Numbered from the stretch's first letter, positions 36,913 through 46,241 are shown. The stretch is DNA of 64,000 nt from Mycolicibacterium madagascariense (GCF_010729665.1 NZ_AP022611.1:62001-126000), one strand, 5' to 3'. Program-made: numbers and translations. Notes: a model not told the origin generated them from the letters alone.

Positions 36913-37683
36913 ATGAGCAGTCGGTTCTCACTCGACGGCCGTGTCGCCGTCATCACCGGTGGAGGGACCGGCATCGGTCGCGGCGCCGCCCTCGTGCTCG
37001 CCGAACACGGCGCCGACGTCGTGCTGGCGGGCCGCCGGCCGGACCCTCTGGAGTCGACGGCCAAGGAGGTCCTGGCCCTGGGACGCCGCGCGTTGGCTGC
37101 GCCCACCGACGTCACCAGCATGCAGGCCTGTCAGCAATTGATCGACACCACGCTCGACGAGTTCGGCCGGGTGGACATCCTGGTGAACAACGCAGGCGGG
37201 GCGCAGACCAAGCCGATCAAGCGGTGGTCCGAGGACGAGTTCGGCGACGTGCTCGCCCTCAACTTGGGCAGCGTCTGGCATCTGTCGAGGGCTGCGTCGG
37301 TGCCGATGCTCGCCCAGGGTAAGGGCGCGATCGTCAACATCTCGTCGGGTGCCAGCCTGCTGGCCATGCCCATGGCGGCGCCCTATGGGGCCGCGAAGGC
37401 GGCGGTCAACAACCTGACCGGCTCCATGGCGGCCGCCTGGTCGCGCAAGGGAGTTCGCGTGAACGCCATCGCCTGCGGGGCCGTCCGTGCGGCAACCCTG
37501 ATGGACGAAGCCGAGAAGCTGGGCCTCGACGAGAGCACGCTCGCCATGTCCAACGGAGTGGGTCGCCTCGGCGAACCCGACGAGATCGGTCATGGCGTGC
37601 TGTTCTTCGCCTCCGACGCGTCGAGCTTCTGTTCGGGGCAGACGCTGTACATGCACGGCGCGCCCGGACCCGCCGGCGTCTGA
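36913..37683 (+). CDS. SDR-family oxidoreductase
   Basis: 256-aa classical SDR. TGGGTGIGRGAA cofactor motif, NNAG, Ser in ISSGASLL, PYGAAKAAV as the YxxxK site, and a terminal SSFCSGQTLYMHG. ATG 36913 has GAGGAG at 36901-36906, six bases upstream. The gene is followed by a separate operator (37721) and a secreted protein gene. Confidence 0.9.
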   Translation: MSSRFSLDGRVAVITGGGTGIGRGAALVLAEHGADVVLAGRRPDPLESTAKEVLALGRRALAAPTDVTSMQACQQLIDTTLDEFGRVDILVNNAGGAQTKPIKRWSEDEFGDVLALNLGSVWHLSRAASVPMLAQGKGAIVNISSGASLLAMPMAAPYGAAKAAVNNLTGSMAAAWSRKGVRVNAIACGAVRAATLMDEAEKLGLDESTLAMSNGVGRLGEPDEIGHGVLFFASDASSFCSGQTLYMHGAPGPAGV

Positions 37684-37720
37684 CACGCGAGGATCCAACC
37701 CGACACGCTGACGAGCAATG

Positions 37721-37736
37721 CCATACGTGCGTACAG
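37721..37736. promoter_or_regulatory. Operator copy 5, CCATACGTGCGTACAG
   Basis: About 155 bp upstream of the secreted protein gene at 37892; the rest of the gap shows no other gene. Confidence 0.7.
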
Positions 37737-37891
37737 CGGGCGGCTAGTGTGAGCCACGACACACGGGATGCGTCCCGGTCCGGGGTCGCCGTCGATGACC
37801 ATCATCGGCGGTCGCCCGCCCCCTTCGTGCCTCGCGGGGAGTCCGGCGTGTCCTGGGGCGGTGAAATGCATTCACCGAAAGGGACATTCAC

Positions 37892-38428
37892 ATGTATCGC
37901 ACGCCATCACTTCGTTCCACGACCAAGGGTGGGGCCCTGGCCGTCGGCCTCGCCGCCGTCGTCGGCACCTCGCTGCTCGCAAGTTCACCGGCGATGGCAG
38001 CTCCCAAACCGGTCCCCAAGGGTGTGCGCATTCAATGCGGCGGGTTCTCCGGCCCCAATGCGACCTTCCCGCACTTCCTCACCGACTGCACCCGTCGCAA
38101 CGGCACCACGGGGACCGGGCAGTCCAACCGTACGGCTCCCGGCACGGAGACGATCACCTGGGACGCACCGTTCGTCAAGGGCAAGAGTATGCCGCTGACC
38201 AACATCACCAACTCCCCGGTGAGCCCGCCGAGCGGCGCATGCCCCGCCGACCATCCCGGTGAGGTCAACGTCTCCGGCGTGATCGGCGGGACGAAGTGGG
38301 CGGGCTCCCCGGTCACTGCCACGATCTGTGCCAACGCCAACGACTTCCTGTTGAAGCCAGGCACCTACTTCGTCATCGGCAAGACGCCCAAGGATGCGGA
38401 CATCGACGACTTCAACGACGAGCCCTAA
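37892..38428 (+). CDS. Secreted protein of unknown function
   Basis: 178 aa with a long signal peptide (about 37 residues, hydrophobic core GGALAVGLAAVVGTSLLA, cleavage after SPAMA). The mature part has four Cys (IQCGGF, LTDCTRR, SGACPAD, TICANAN), probably two disulfides, and a terminal acidic ADIDDFNDEP. No catalytic motif or domain is recognised. It lies within the operator-controlled block, so it may bind or deliver the substrate outside the membrane; that is inference from context only. Confidence 0.75.
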   Translation: MYRTPSLRSTTKGGALAVGLAAVVGTSLLASSPAMAAPKPVPKGVRIQCGGFSGPNATFPHFLTDCTRRNGTTGTGQSNRTAPGTETITWDAPFVKGKSMPLTNITNSPVSPPSGACPADHPGEVNVSGVIGGTKWAGSPVTATICANANDFLLKPGTYFVIGKTPKDADIDDFNDEP

Positions 38429-38510
38429 ACGCGATCCGGTCCAGCGGCCGACCCAGCCCGGTCGAGAGTCCCCCCGCAGCACCCTCGCCTTGTGCCCCAC
38501 CCCACCATGG

Positions 38511-38526
38511 CTATACATTCGTACAG
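38511..38526. promoter_or_regulatory. Operator copy 6, CTATACATTCGTACAG
   Basis: 37 bp before the first gene of the SDR-ferredoxin-P450-SDR-ACAD operon (38563 to 43047). Confidence 0.72.
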
Positions 38527-38562
38527 CAGTGCGCGTGGTCACAGTCAGAGGAGTGATGTGAG

Positions 38563-39306
38563 TTGAGCCGAGTAGCAGTCGTGACCGGCGGGGGTTCCGG
38601 GTTGGGTCAGTCGATCAGCGCCAAGCTGGCCGCGGATGGCCATCGGGTGGCAGTGATGGACGTGAATGTGGAACATGCCGAGAAGGTGGCCGCGGAGATT
38701 CAGGCGGTGGGGGGCAGCGCACTCGCGGTCGGCGTCGACGTGTCGGACGAAGCGGCGGTAGGGTCGGCTTTCTCCGCGGTTCGCCAATCACTGGGCCCCA
38801 TCGGCATTCTCGTCACCAGCGCCGCGATTGCAGGGTTCACCCGGTTCGACAAGATCACCCTCGAGGAATGGAATCGCTACCTGGCGGTGAACCTGACCGG
38901 CACGTTCCTCGCCGTCCGCGAGGCGCTCTCGGACATGGTGGAAGCCAACTGGGGCCGGATCGTCACCATCTCCTCAGCCGCCGGCCAACAAGGTGCGCCC
39001 CGGCAGGGGCACTACGCGGCCACCAAGGGTGGAGTGATCGCGATGACGAAGACACTCGCCCTGGACTACGCGCGCAAGGGCATCACGGCCAACACCGTGC
39101 CGCCATTCGTCATCGACTCACCGATGCTTCGCCAACAGCAATCCGACGGAAAGCTCCCTGCAACTGTGCATCTCGTCCGGGCCATCCCCGCCGGGCGCCT
39201 TGGCGCGGGTGACGACGTGGCCGCCGTGTGCTCGTTTCTGTGCTCGGAGGGTGCGGGGTACGTCAACGGACAGGTGATCGGCGTGAACGGCGGCGCCGTC
39301 GTGTGA
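38563..39306 (+). CDS. SDR-family oxidoreductase (FabG-like)
   Basis: 247-aa classical SDR with VVTGGGSGLGQSISAKL, Ser in ISSAAGQQG and YAATK; the terminus GYVNGQVIGVNGG is typical. The start must be TTG at 38563, since upstream ATG and GTG codons run into stops; GAGGAG lies nine bases before it. First gene of an operon with ferredoxin and P450. Confidence 0.9.
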   Translation: MSRVAVVTGGGSGLGQSISAKLAADGHRVAVMDVNVEHAEKVAAEIQAVGGSALAVGVDVSDEAAVGSAFSAVRQSLGPIGILVTSAAIAGFTRFDKITLEEWNRYLAVNLTGTFLAVREALSDMVEANWGRIVTISSAAGQQGAPRQGHYAATKGGVIAMTKTLALDYARKGITANTVPPFVIDSPMLRQQQSDGKLPATVHLVRAIPAGRLGAGDDVAAVCSFLCSEGAGYVNGQVIGVNGGAVV

Positions 39307-39352
39307 CCCATGCTCGGAATCCATTGTCAAGGCTTGCACACCAGGAGGTGAC

Positions 39353-39598
39353 GTGCGCGTCGAAGTAGATCCATCCCGCTGTCAAGGGCACACACTGTGC
39401 GCGATGATCGCGCCCGATTCGTTCGAACTCGACGACGTCGACGGCCATGCGCACCCCGTCGTTGGCGACGTACCCGCCGACCATCACGCCCAGGTGCTCG
39501 AAGCCGTGCAGTCCTGCCCGGAGCAGGCCATCGCGGTGATGGTCGAGCATCTTGCCCGGGCCCGCGCCGCCCACGGCCAACGAGGAACCGCGACATGA
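39353..39598 (+). CDS. [3Fe-4S] ferredoxin
   Basis: 81-residue ferredoxin beginning MRVEVDPSRCQGHTLC, with Cys10 and Cys16 and the third ligand in SCPEQAIAV; APDSFELDDVDG in between. GTG 39353 has AGGAGG four bases upstream. Its stop overlaps the ATG of the P450 (ATGA), so it is that enzyme's electron donor. Confidence 0.92.
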   Translation: MRVEVDPSRCQGHTLCAMIAPDSFELDDVDGHAHPVVGDVPADHHAQVLEAVQSCPEQAIAVMVEHLARARAAHGQRGTAT

Positions 39599-40962
39599 CC
39601 GCCCTTGCAAGCGATTCCACGGCCGACGACGAGCACCCGCGCTATCATTTCGACCGACACACCGCGGACTACCGCGAGAGCTTTCTCGACGTCACCCACG
39701 AAATGCATCAGCGATGCCCGGTCGCGTGGACCGACACCTATGGTGGCCACTGGGTGGCCGCCGGCGGCGAACAGGTCTTCGAGTTGGCACGCTGCCCGCA
39801 GGTCAGCAATGACCACGACGTGCGCAACGAGCGGCGGGGTTACAAGGGCATCGGCATCCCCGTGATGATCGAAACGGAGGGGTTCCGTGGCGGCATGCTG
39901 GAGATGGACGATCCCGAGCACCGGTTCTACCGCAGTGCGCTGAACCCCTACTTGTCCCCGGCGGCCGTCAAGCGGTGGGAACCGTTCGTCGACGAGATCG
40001 CGCGGGCCTGCATCGACGACCACATCGAATCCGGTCGCATCGACTTCGTCGACGACCTGGCCAACGTCGTGCCCGCGGTGCTGACACTCGCGATGCTCGG
40101 TGTGCCGCTGGAGAAGTGGTCGATGTACAACGAGCCCGCCCACGCCTCGGTGTACACCCCGCCGGACTCACCGGATTCCGAGCGGGTCCGCGAGCTCTAC
40201 ATGGCCATGGCCGTCGACCTGTTCACGAACCTGGCGGAAATCCGCCAGAACCCACGCCCAGGGATCATCGACGCGCTGGCCAGAATGCGGATCGACGGGC
40301 AGGCACCGCCGGACATCGAACACATCGGGATGTTGAACCTGTTGATCGGTGGTGGCTTCGACACCACCACGGCACTGACCGCGCACGCCTTGGAGTGGTT
40401 GTCGTTCAACCCCGACCAGCGGTCGCGGTTGAGCCGCGAACGTGACACCCTCCTGAATCCGGCGACCGAAGAGTTCCTGAGGTACTTCACGCCTGCCCCG
40501 GGTGACGGGCGCACCGTGTCCGAGGACCTCGCCGTCGGCGACGCACAGCTCAGGGAGGGGCAACGGCTCTGGTTGTCCTGGGCCATGGCCAACCGCGACC
40601 CTGCGCTGTTCGCCGAACCCGACGCCGTCGTCCTCGACCGGAAGGCCAACCGCCACTTCAGCTTCGGGCTGGGTGTGCATCGGTGCATCGGCTCCAACGT
40701 GGCGCGCACGGTGTTCAAGTCCATGGTGACCGCGGTCCTCGACCGCATGCCCGACTACGCATGTGACCTCGAGGCGGCCGTGCACTACGACAGCATTGGC
40801 GTCATCCAGGGCATGCGGCATCTGCCCGCCACGTTCACCCCGCGCAAGCGCTTGGGTCCAGGTGTCGCGGAAACGGTCGAGAATCTGCAGAGAATCTGTG
40901 ACGAACAAGGGTTGGCGCGCCCCATCACCGAAATGAAGGAGTCAGCGCGGATCTCCGACTAG
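39595..40962 (+). CDS. Cytochrome P450
   Basis: 455-aa class I P450, longer than the others at both ends. Heme motif FGLGVHRCIGSNVA, ExxR in EEFLRYFTP, I-helix GGGFDTTTAL with a normal Asp. The C-terminal 45 residues after ATFTPRKRLGPG form an extension. ATG 39595 overlaps the ferredoxin stop. The next gene is an SDR, suggesting hydroxylation followed by oxidation. Confidence 0.93.
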   Translation: MTALASDSTADDEHPRYHFDRHTADYRESFLDVTHEMHQRCPVAWTDTYGGHWVAAGGEQVFELARCPQVSNDHDVRNERRGYKGIGIPVMIETEGFRGGMLEMDDPEHRFYRSALNPYLSPAAVKRWEPFVDEIARACIDDHIESGRIDFVDDLANVVPAVLTLAMLGVPLEKWSMYNEPAHASVYTPPDSPDSERVRELYMAMAVDLFTNLAEIRQNPRPGIIDALARMRIDGQAPPDIEHIGMLNLLIGGGFDTTTALTAHALEWLSFNPDQRSRLSRERDTLLNPATEEFLRYFTPAPGDGRTVSEDLAVGDAQLREGQRLWLSWAMANRDPALFAEPDAVVLDRKANRHFSFGLGVHRCIGSNVARTVFKSMVTAVLDRMPDYACDLEAAVHYDSIGVIQGMRHLPATFTPRKRLGPGVAETVENLQRICDEQGLARPITEMKESARISD

Positions 40963-40992
40963 GCCACGCCACCCCCAGAGGAAGGGGCAGTC

Positions 40993-41856
40993 ATGCCCAA
41001 GGACAAACCGGTCGCAGTAGTCACCGGCGCTAGCCGGGGTGCCGGCGCGGGGATCGCCCACGCACTGGGAGGCCACGGCTGCACGGTCTACGTCACCGGT
41101 CGCACCAGGGATTCCACCGCATCCGGTTCGGCGGGCACCATCGACGAAACCGCAGCGCGCGTGACCGCCGCGGGTGGAACGGGAATCGCCGTCGCCGTCG
41201 ATCACGGTGACGACGACCAGGTGCAGGCACTCTTCGCGCGCATCGGCGAAGAGTCGGGGCGCGTCGACATCCTGGTCAACAACGCTGCGATCATCCGCGA
41301 CGAGATGATGGGCCGGACGAAGTTCTGGGAGGAGCCCATCAACGTCATCGACACCCTCGACGTGGGCTTGCGCAGCAGCTATGTCGCTACGGTGTACGCA
41401 GCGCCGTTGATGTTGCCGCAGCACAAGGGATTGGTGGCCTTTTCTTCGTCGTCGGGTGCGGTGCACTACGCGTTTGGACCCGCCTACGGAGTGCCGAAGG
41501 CGGCCACCGACAAGATGGCCGCCGACATGGCGTTCGACTTCAAGGAGTTCGGCGTTGCGGCAGTGTCGATTTGGATGGGTTCGTTACTCACCGGGCGCGT
41601 CCGCAAGATCATCGCCAGCAACCCCGAGAAGTTCGGGCACATTCTGAAATCCGCCGAAACCCCCGAGCTGACCGGCCACGTCATTTGGGCGCTCTACCAC
41701 GACCCCGATCTGATGAACGTCACCGGCAAGACGCTGATCGGCGCCGAGTTGGCGATGAAGTACGGAATCGCCGACGAAGACGGCCGGCAACCACCGTCCT
41801 ACCGCGACCTCTACGACGTCCACCCCCAGCAGCAGTGCGCCCACGTCATGCGATGA
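40993..41856 (+). CDS. SDR-family oxidoreductase (DHRS1-like)
   Basis: 287-aa SDR: TGASRGAGAGIAHAL, NNAAI, Ser in FSSSSGAVH, YGVPK as YxxxK, and IWMGSLLTGRV after it. The longer C-terminal tail (GIADEDGRQPPSYRDLYDVH) is typical for the DHRS1-like group. AGAGGAAGG precedes ATG 40993. Third enzyme of the operon from 38563. Confidence 0.88.
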   Translation: MPKDKPVAVVTGASRGAGAGIAHALGGHGCTVYVTGRTRDSTASGSAGTIDETAARVTAAGGTGIAVAVDHGDDDQVQALFARIGEESGRVDILVNNAAIIRDEMMGRTKFWEEPINVIDTLDVGLRSSYVATVYAAPLMLPQHKGLVAFSSSSGAVHYAFGPAYGVPKAATDKMAADMAFDFKEFGVAAVSIWMGSLLTGRVRKIIASNPEKFGHILKSAETPELTGHVIWALYHDPDLMNVTGKTLIGAELAMKYGIADEDGRQPPSYRDLYDVHPQQQCAHVMR

Positions 41857-41863
41857 GCGCCCC

Positions 41864-43047
41864 GTGAGACTGGACTTCGACGCCGACGTCGAAGCGTTCC
41901 GGGCCGAGTTCGTCGACTTCCTCAACGCCGATCTGCCGACCGCGGCCGAGGCGTCGGCGCAGCGATGTCGCTCCAGCGCCCACGTTCCGCAGTGGGCGCG
42001 CCGGTGGCAGTGCGCGCTCTTCGATAACGGCTGGCTGCAACCGGGCTATCCGCCGGAATTCGGCGGGCGCAACGCGACCGTGGTCGAGCAGTACGTGTAC
42101 TTCGAGGAACTTTCCCGTCGGCGCATCTATAGGACGTTCAACCCGCAGGGCGTCGGGATCATCGCCGCCTCGCTGATCCAGCACGGCACCGCCGAGCAAC
42201 AGCGGCGGTGGGTCGTGCCCATCCTGCGCGCAGACATCACGGCCGCACTGGGCATGAGCGAACCCGGTGCGGGCTCCGATCTGGCGTCGCTGCGCACCAG
42301 AGCGACCCGCGAGGGGGACAGCTTCATCGTCAACGGACAGAAGGTGTGGACCTCGGGGGCCCACGACGCCGACGTCATCTTCATCTTGGTGCGTTCCGAC
42401 CCAACTGCACCCGAGCACGAGGGGATCAGCGTGCTACTGATCCCCTCCGGAATTGCCGGGGGTGACGTACGGCCGTTCGCCTCCGCGTGCGGACTGGACG
42501 ACGTCGACTTCAACGAAGTGTTCTTCTCCGACGTGCGCGTCCCGGTCGAAAACTTCGTCGGCGAACTGAACACGGGCTGGCAAGTCGCCAACTCATCCCT
42601 TGGTGACGAACGAACGCTGCTGTGGCTCAGTTACGCCGACCGGCTCCAAGAGTTCATCGACGACTGGACCCCGTCCGCTCCCATCGACCGTGCGCCCACG
42701 CCACCCTCATCATGGACACGTGGGCGCTGCGCCTCCTGGGATCAGCAGAAATGGGACGAGCCTCCCGCGGAGACGGCGATCCGGCATCCATGTCGGTCCT
42801 CAAACTGCTTGGTTTCGAGGCAATTCAAGCTGCAGCCGAGGCGGCTCTGGGCTCCGCTGGAATCGAGGGCCTCGTCGGCGGAGGTCAGACCGGTCCGTTC
42901 TCGCCGTACCACCTCGAGGCCTACACGAGTAGTTGGGTCACGCGATACCTGCGAAGCTTCGGTGCCACCATCGCCGGAGGCACTTCGGCGATGCAGCGCA
43001 ACGTGATCGCCCAACGCGTCCTCGGGCTGCCGCGCGGGACGCACTAA
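41864..43047 (+). pseudogene. Acyl-CoA dehydrogenase with a frameshift near 42695
   Basis: Acyl-CoA dehydrogenase family. The first frame (GTG 41864) gives GYPPEFGGR, SEPGAGSDLASL and GQKVWTSGAH, the classical ACAD signatures, and continues in good alignment to RLQEFIDDW near 42665. The C-terminal part, ATLIMDTWALRLLGSAEMG to RNVIAQRVLGLPRG, is in another frame and ends at TAA 43047. The switch lies between about 42680 and 42705, so one base was lost (or two gained). Without it the protein would be about 393 aa. The Glu base and FAD contacts of the C-terminal half are thus not translated with the first half. It could be a true mutation or a sequencing error. Confidence 0.8.
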
Positions 43048-43064
43048 CCCCGCACCGAGCGATG

Positions 43065-43080
43065 CTGTACGAGTGTATGG
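43065..43080. promoter_or_regulatory. Operator copy 7, CTGTACGAGTGTATGG
   Basis: Followed directly by TATGGT (43076-43081), a plausible -10, and ATG 43089 seven bases later, so the sulfotransferase mRNA is probably leaderless. Confidence 0.72.
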
Positions 43081-43088
43081 TGCGGTGC

Positions 43089-44276
43089 ATGGGCTCGGAC
43101 ACACGCGCGCAGACGCTTAGCACTGAGGGACTCGTCGACGCAGCCTCCTCCGCAACCGGTCTCGACGACTTTGGCGACGACGATTGGCGAGAAGGACTCG
43201 AACGCCTGGTGCAGGCGCTCGTCGAGGAAGCCGCGCTGACCGACGTAGGCACGGTCGCTGCGCACAAGGAACTCAAATACCTGCTGATGGCGCGGCTGGG
43301 CATCGTCGCCCACCGCACCGCACACCCGGAGGTGTCCACCGCCGACGTCATCCCCCCGATCGTGATCGTCGGCCAGGCACGTACCGGCACGACAATCCTG
43401 CACGACCTGTTGGCACAGGACCTCGCGGCGCGGGTCCCGCTCACCTGGGAGGTCCAACGCCCCTGTCCGCCACCGAAAGCCTCGACCTACGCCGTTGATC
43501 CGCGCATCGAGGCCGTGGACGCGCGGATCGCGGCCGTGGGGGCGGCGATGCCCGACCTGTTCGGCATGCATCCGATGGGTGCGCGACTCGGCCAGGAATG
43601 CGTGTGCATCACCACGTCGGCATTCCGCAGCATCCTGTTCGCCACCGAGTACCGGATCCCGTCCTACGCCCGGTGGCTCTTCGAGGAAGCCGATCACGAG
43701 CCAGCCTACGACTGGCACCGAACGTTCCTGCAGCACCTTCAATCTCGTCACCCAACCGATAGGTGGGTACTCAAGTCACCCGGACACATCTGGACCCTGA
43801 GCGACCTGATGAGCGCCTACCCGGCGGCCATGCTGGTGCAGACCCATCGTGACCCACTGCGCATCATCGCGTCCGTGACCTCTATGTATACGACGTTGCG
43901 CGGCACGACGAGCGACGACGTCGACCCCACGGAAATCGCCGCCGAATGGGCCGAACACATCATCACCGGCCTCGACAGGTCGGTGACGGCCCGCCAGGAC
44001 GGCACACTGGATGCCGCCAAAGTCGTCGACGTCGGATTCGGTGACTTCATGCGCGACCAAGTGGCCACCGTCGAACGGATCTACGCCGAGCTCGGACTAC
44101 CCTTCACCACCGACGTGCGCCGATGCGTCACCGACTTTCTGGCCGATCACCCCCGGGACAAGCACGGAGGACACCGCTACACGTTCGCTGCCACCGGTTT
44201 GGACGCCGACGAGTGGCGCGAGCGCGCCCAGCGCTACCAGGAGTTCTTCGACGTCCCCTCAGAGAGGCTGGACTGA
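43089..44276 (+). CDS. Sulfotransferase-family protein
   Basis: 395-aa protein of the Sulfotransfer_3 family (PAPS-dependent). The 5'-phosphosulfate loop is IVGQARTGTTILHDLLAQD near residue 95, and the 3'-phosphate region is QTHRDPLRIIASVTSMY. Such genes occur often in mycobacterial lipid and xenobiotic clusters; sulfation of a hydroxylated intermediate or another use of the fold are both possible. ATG 43089 is favoured as a leaderless start; ATG 43077 in frame would lie inside the operator. First gene of a three-gene operon. Confidence 0.85.
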   Translation: MGSDTRAQTLSTEGLVDAASSATGLDDFGDDDWREGLERLVQALVEEAALTDVGTVAAHKELKYLLMARLGIVAHRTAHPEVSTADVIPPIVIVGQARTGTTILHDLLAQDLAARVPLTWEVQRPCPPPKASTYAVDPRIEAVDARIAAVGAAMPDLFGMHPMGARLGQECVCITTSAFRSILFATEYRIPSYARWLFEEADHEPAYDWHRTFLQHLQSRHPTDRWVLKSPGHIWTLSDLMSAYPAAMLVQTHRDPLRIIASVTSMYTTLRGTTSDDVDPTEIAAEWAEHIITGLDRSVTARQDGTLDAAKVVDVGFGDFMRDQVATVERIYAELGLPFTTDVRRCVTDFLADHPRDKHGGHRYTFAATGLDADEWRERAQRYQEFFDVPSERLD

Positions 44277-44279
44277 CCC

Positions 44280-45047
44280 GTGACCGATGGAATCCTCAGC
44301 GGCAGAGTGCTCTTCCTCGCCGGTGCCGGACCGCAGATCGGCGCCGCCACCGCTCACATCGCCGCGCGAGAAGGGGCTCGTGTCGCCCTGGCGGCCCGGC
44401 GCGTGGAGGTTGCCGAACACATCGCGGCGGCAGTCCGGAAGGGCGGCGGTGATGCGGTGGCCCTGCGGTGTGACGTCACCCGCGACGAAGACGTCGATGC
44501 CGCACTCGACGCCACCAGGAGCGAGTTCGGCGCCATCGACACGGTCTTCTTTAACGCCGCCTACTACGACAACCGCCAGGCCTCCCTCGACGTCGACGAA
44601 GACGCCTGGGACACGTCCATGGACGTCAACCTCAACGCCGCAGTTCGCGTGGCCCGACGCACGGTGCCGCAGATGATCGAACGCGGAGGCGGGTCCCTGG
44701 TGTTCACGTCGTCCGCAGCGTCCATCGTGGCCGGTGATACGAGATTCGGATACCAGGTGTCCAAGGCCGGGCTCAACGCCGTGACCCGCTTCGTCGCCGG
44801 AAAGTACGGCCGCCAGGGCATTCGCGCCAACGCCGTGTTGCCGTTCGTTCTGGAGGGGCCGGTCGGCGCCGCAGCCGCCTCGCTGAACTGTCTCGGACGC
44901 TCACCGACCGCTGAGGAGATCGGCGAGGCGGTGGTGTTCCTGCTCTCCGACCGCGCCTCGGTCATCACCGGGCAACTGATTCACCTCGACGGCGGCCTCT
45001 TCGTCCGCGCTCCATGGCCAACCCCGGCATCCAAACCTCGCGCATGA
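44280..45047 (+). CDS. SDR-family oxidoreductase
   Basis: 255-aa SDR with a divergent cofactor loop (LAGAGPQIGAATA), NAAYYDN in place of NNAG, Ser in FTSSAASIV, YQVSK as YxxxK, and the terminal ASVITGQLIHLDGG. GTG 44280, three bases after the sulfotransferase stop. It overlaps the next gene by 34 bp. Confidence 0.87.
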   Translation: MTDGILSGRVLFLAGAGPQIGAATAHIAAREGARVALAARRVEVAEHIAAAVRKGGGDAVALRCDVTRDEDVDAALDATRSEFGAIDTVFFNAAYYDNRQASLDVDEDAWDTSMDVNLNAAVRVARRTVPQMIERGGGSLVFTSSAASIVAGDTRFGYQVSKAGLNAVTRFVAGKYGRQGIRANAVLPFVLEGPVGAAAASLNCLGRSPTAEEIGEAVVFLLSDRASVITGQLIHLDGGLFVRAPWPTPASKPRA

Positions 45048-46081
45048 CGGTCGATCTCAGCGGTGGACTCGACCCTGCGCGGGAATACTTCCTCATCGAC
45101 CAACCCCATCCCGACATGCGCGACTCGGCCAGCTTCTGGGCCTACGACGACGCCGGATTCGTCGGCTTGCCTCGGATCGGGATCGAGGCCGTCGGCGCCA
45201 AGTGGGCCGAGCATCAGTACCAGGTGAACGTGGCCTTCGCCGATGGCCGAGTCTTCCGCATCCGAGAGTCCGGAGCCCGCCACCCGTCGATCGGGGCGGA
45301 CGGCAACGCGACCGTGCTCGGCGCCGGCCCACTGGAAATCCGCTGCATCCGACCCTTCGAAGCGTCGACGGTCTCCTTCGACGGCACTGCCCTGCGGACC
45401 TCCACCGAAGCGCTGCTGCGCGGAGAACGCAATGGGCAGTCCGCTCGCCTGGAGTTCCACCTCGACGTGAGCATGGTGGCACCGCCGTGGGTCAACGGCT
45501 CGATGTCGCAGGATGCGGCCAACCGCATGAAGTCCTCCATCGAAGGCGGATTCATGGGCGGTGACCGATTCGAGCAGCTGTTCCGAGCGACCGGCTACGT
45601 CCGCGTGGATGGCGAAGACCACCCCTTCAACGGAACTGGCACCCGAGTGCGGCGGCAAGGTCCACGCGACATGGCCGGCTTCTGGGGCCACTGTCAGCAG
45701 TCAGCCACCTTCCCCAGCGGCCGCGGCTTCGGCTACATCGCCTACCGCCCTCGCCCCGACGGAACGGGCTCCTACAACGAAGGCTACGTCTTCACCGGAG
45801 ACGGGCGCCTCGTTCCCGCCCGCGTCATCCGCGCGCCGTGGCTCTCGGCTCCTCCGCGCATCGGCGAGGACGTGTCGCTGGTGCTTCAATCCGATGTGGG
45901 CACAGTACAAGTGGCAGGCACCACGACGGTATCGGTGTTCAATCTCGGAGATCCACGGTCGGACAACGCTCTCGCGGCTCTGCATCAGGCCGGTGTTCGG
46001 TACCGGTGGGGCGACGAAGTCGCATCGGGTGCTCTGGAACGCTCCACCCCGCCGCGGGACATCGCCGCTCTAGCTGGGTGA
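45014..46081 (+). CDS. Uncharacterised protein, possibly CrtC-like/lipocalin-type fold
   Basis: 355 aa, no signal peptide, no membrane helix. The sequence is beta-rich with many aromatic and Trp positions (SASFWAYDDAGFVGLPRIGI; FWGHCQQSATFPSGRGFGYI), which reminds me of the hydroxyneurosporene-synthase (CrtC)-like double lipocalin proteins that hydrate or cyclise isoprenoids. I have no diagnostic motif to prove this. ATG 45014 lies in the preceding SDR; an in-frame ATG at 45044 is an alternative and would reduce the overlap. It is cotranscribed with the sulfotransferase and SDR. Confidence 0.6.
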   Translation: MANPGIQTSRMTVDLSGGLDPAREYFLIDQPHPDMRDSASFWAYDDAGFVGLPRIGIEAVGAKWAEHQYQVNVAFADGRVFRIRESGARHPSIGADGNATVLGAGPLEIRCIRPFEASTVSFDGTALRTSTEALLRGERNGQSARLEFHLDVSMVAPPWVNGSMSQDAANRMKSSIEGGFMGGDRFEQLFRATGYVRVDGEDHPFNGTGTRVRRQGPRDMAGFWGHCQQSATFPSGRGFGYIAYRPRPDGTGSYNEGYVFTGDGRLVPARVIRAPWLSAPPRIGEDVSLVLQSDVGTVQVAGTTTVSVFNLGDPRSDNALAALHQAGVRYRWGDEVASGALERSTPPRDIAALAG

Positions 46082-46202
46082 TCGCGCACTCCACCTGCAG
46101 CGGTGCGCACGGCTCTACTGTCCGCTCCGAGCTCATCAGCGGCCGTTGTCGCTCGCCCGGCGCGGTTGCGGCTGACGAACGCAGCGTCACTTTGACACGA
46201 CA

Positions 46203-46218
46203 CTGTACGGGTGTACAG
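46203..46218. promoter_or_regulatory. Operator copy 8, CTGTACGGGTGTACAG
   Basis: First of two tandem copies before the secreted protein gene. A promoter TTGACA (46192-46197), 16 bp, TACAGT (46214-46219) overlaps it. Confidence 0.75.
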
Positions 46219-46225
46219 TGCCTTG

Positions 46226-46241
46226 CTGTACGGCCGTATGG
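46226..46241. promoter_or_regulatory. Operator copy 9, CTGTACGGCCGTATGG
   Basis: Second tandem copy, 23 bp centre to centre from copy 8, roughly two helix turns, which would permit binding of two dimers on one DNA face. Confidence 0.75.
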
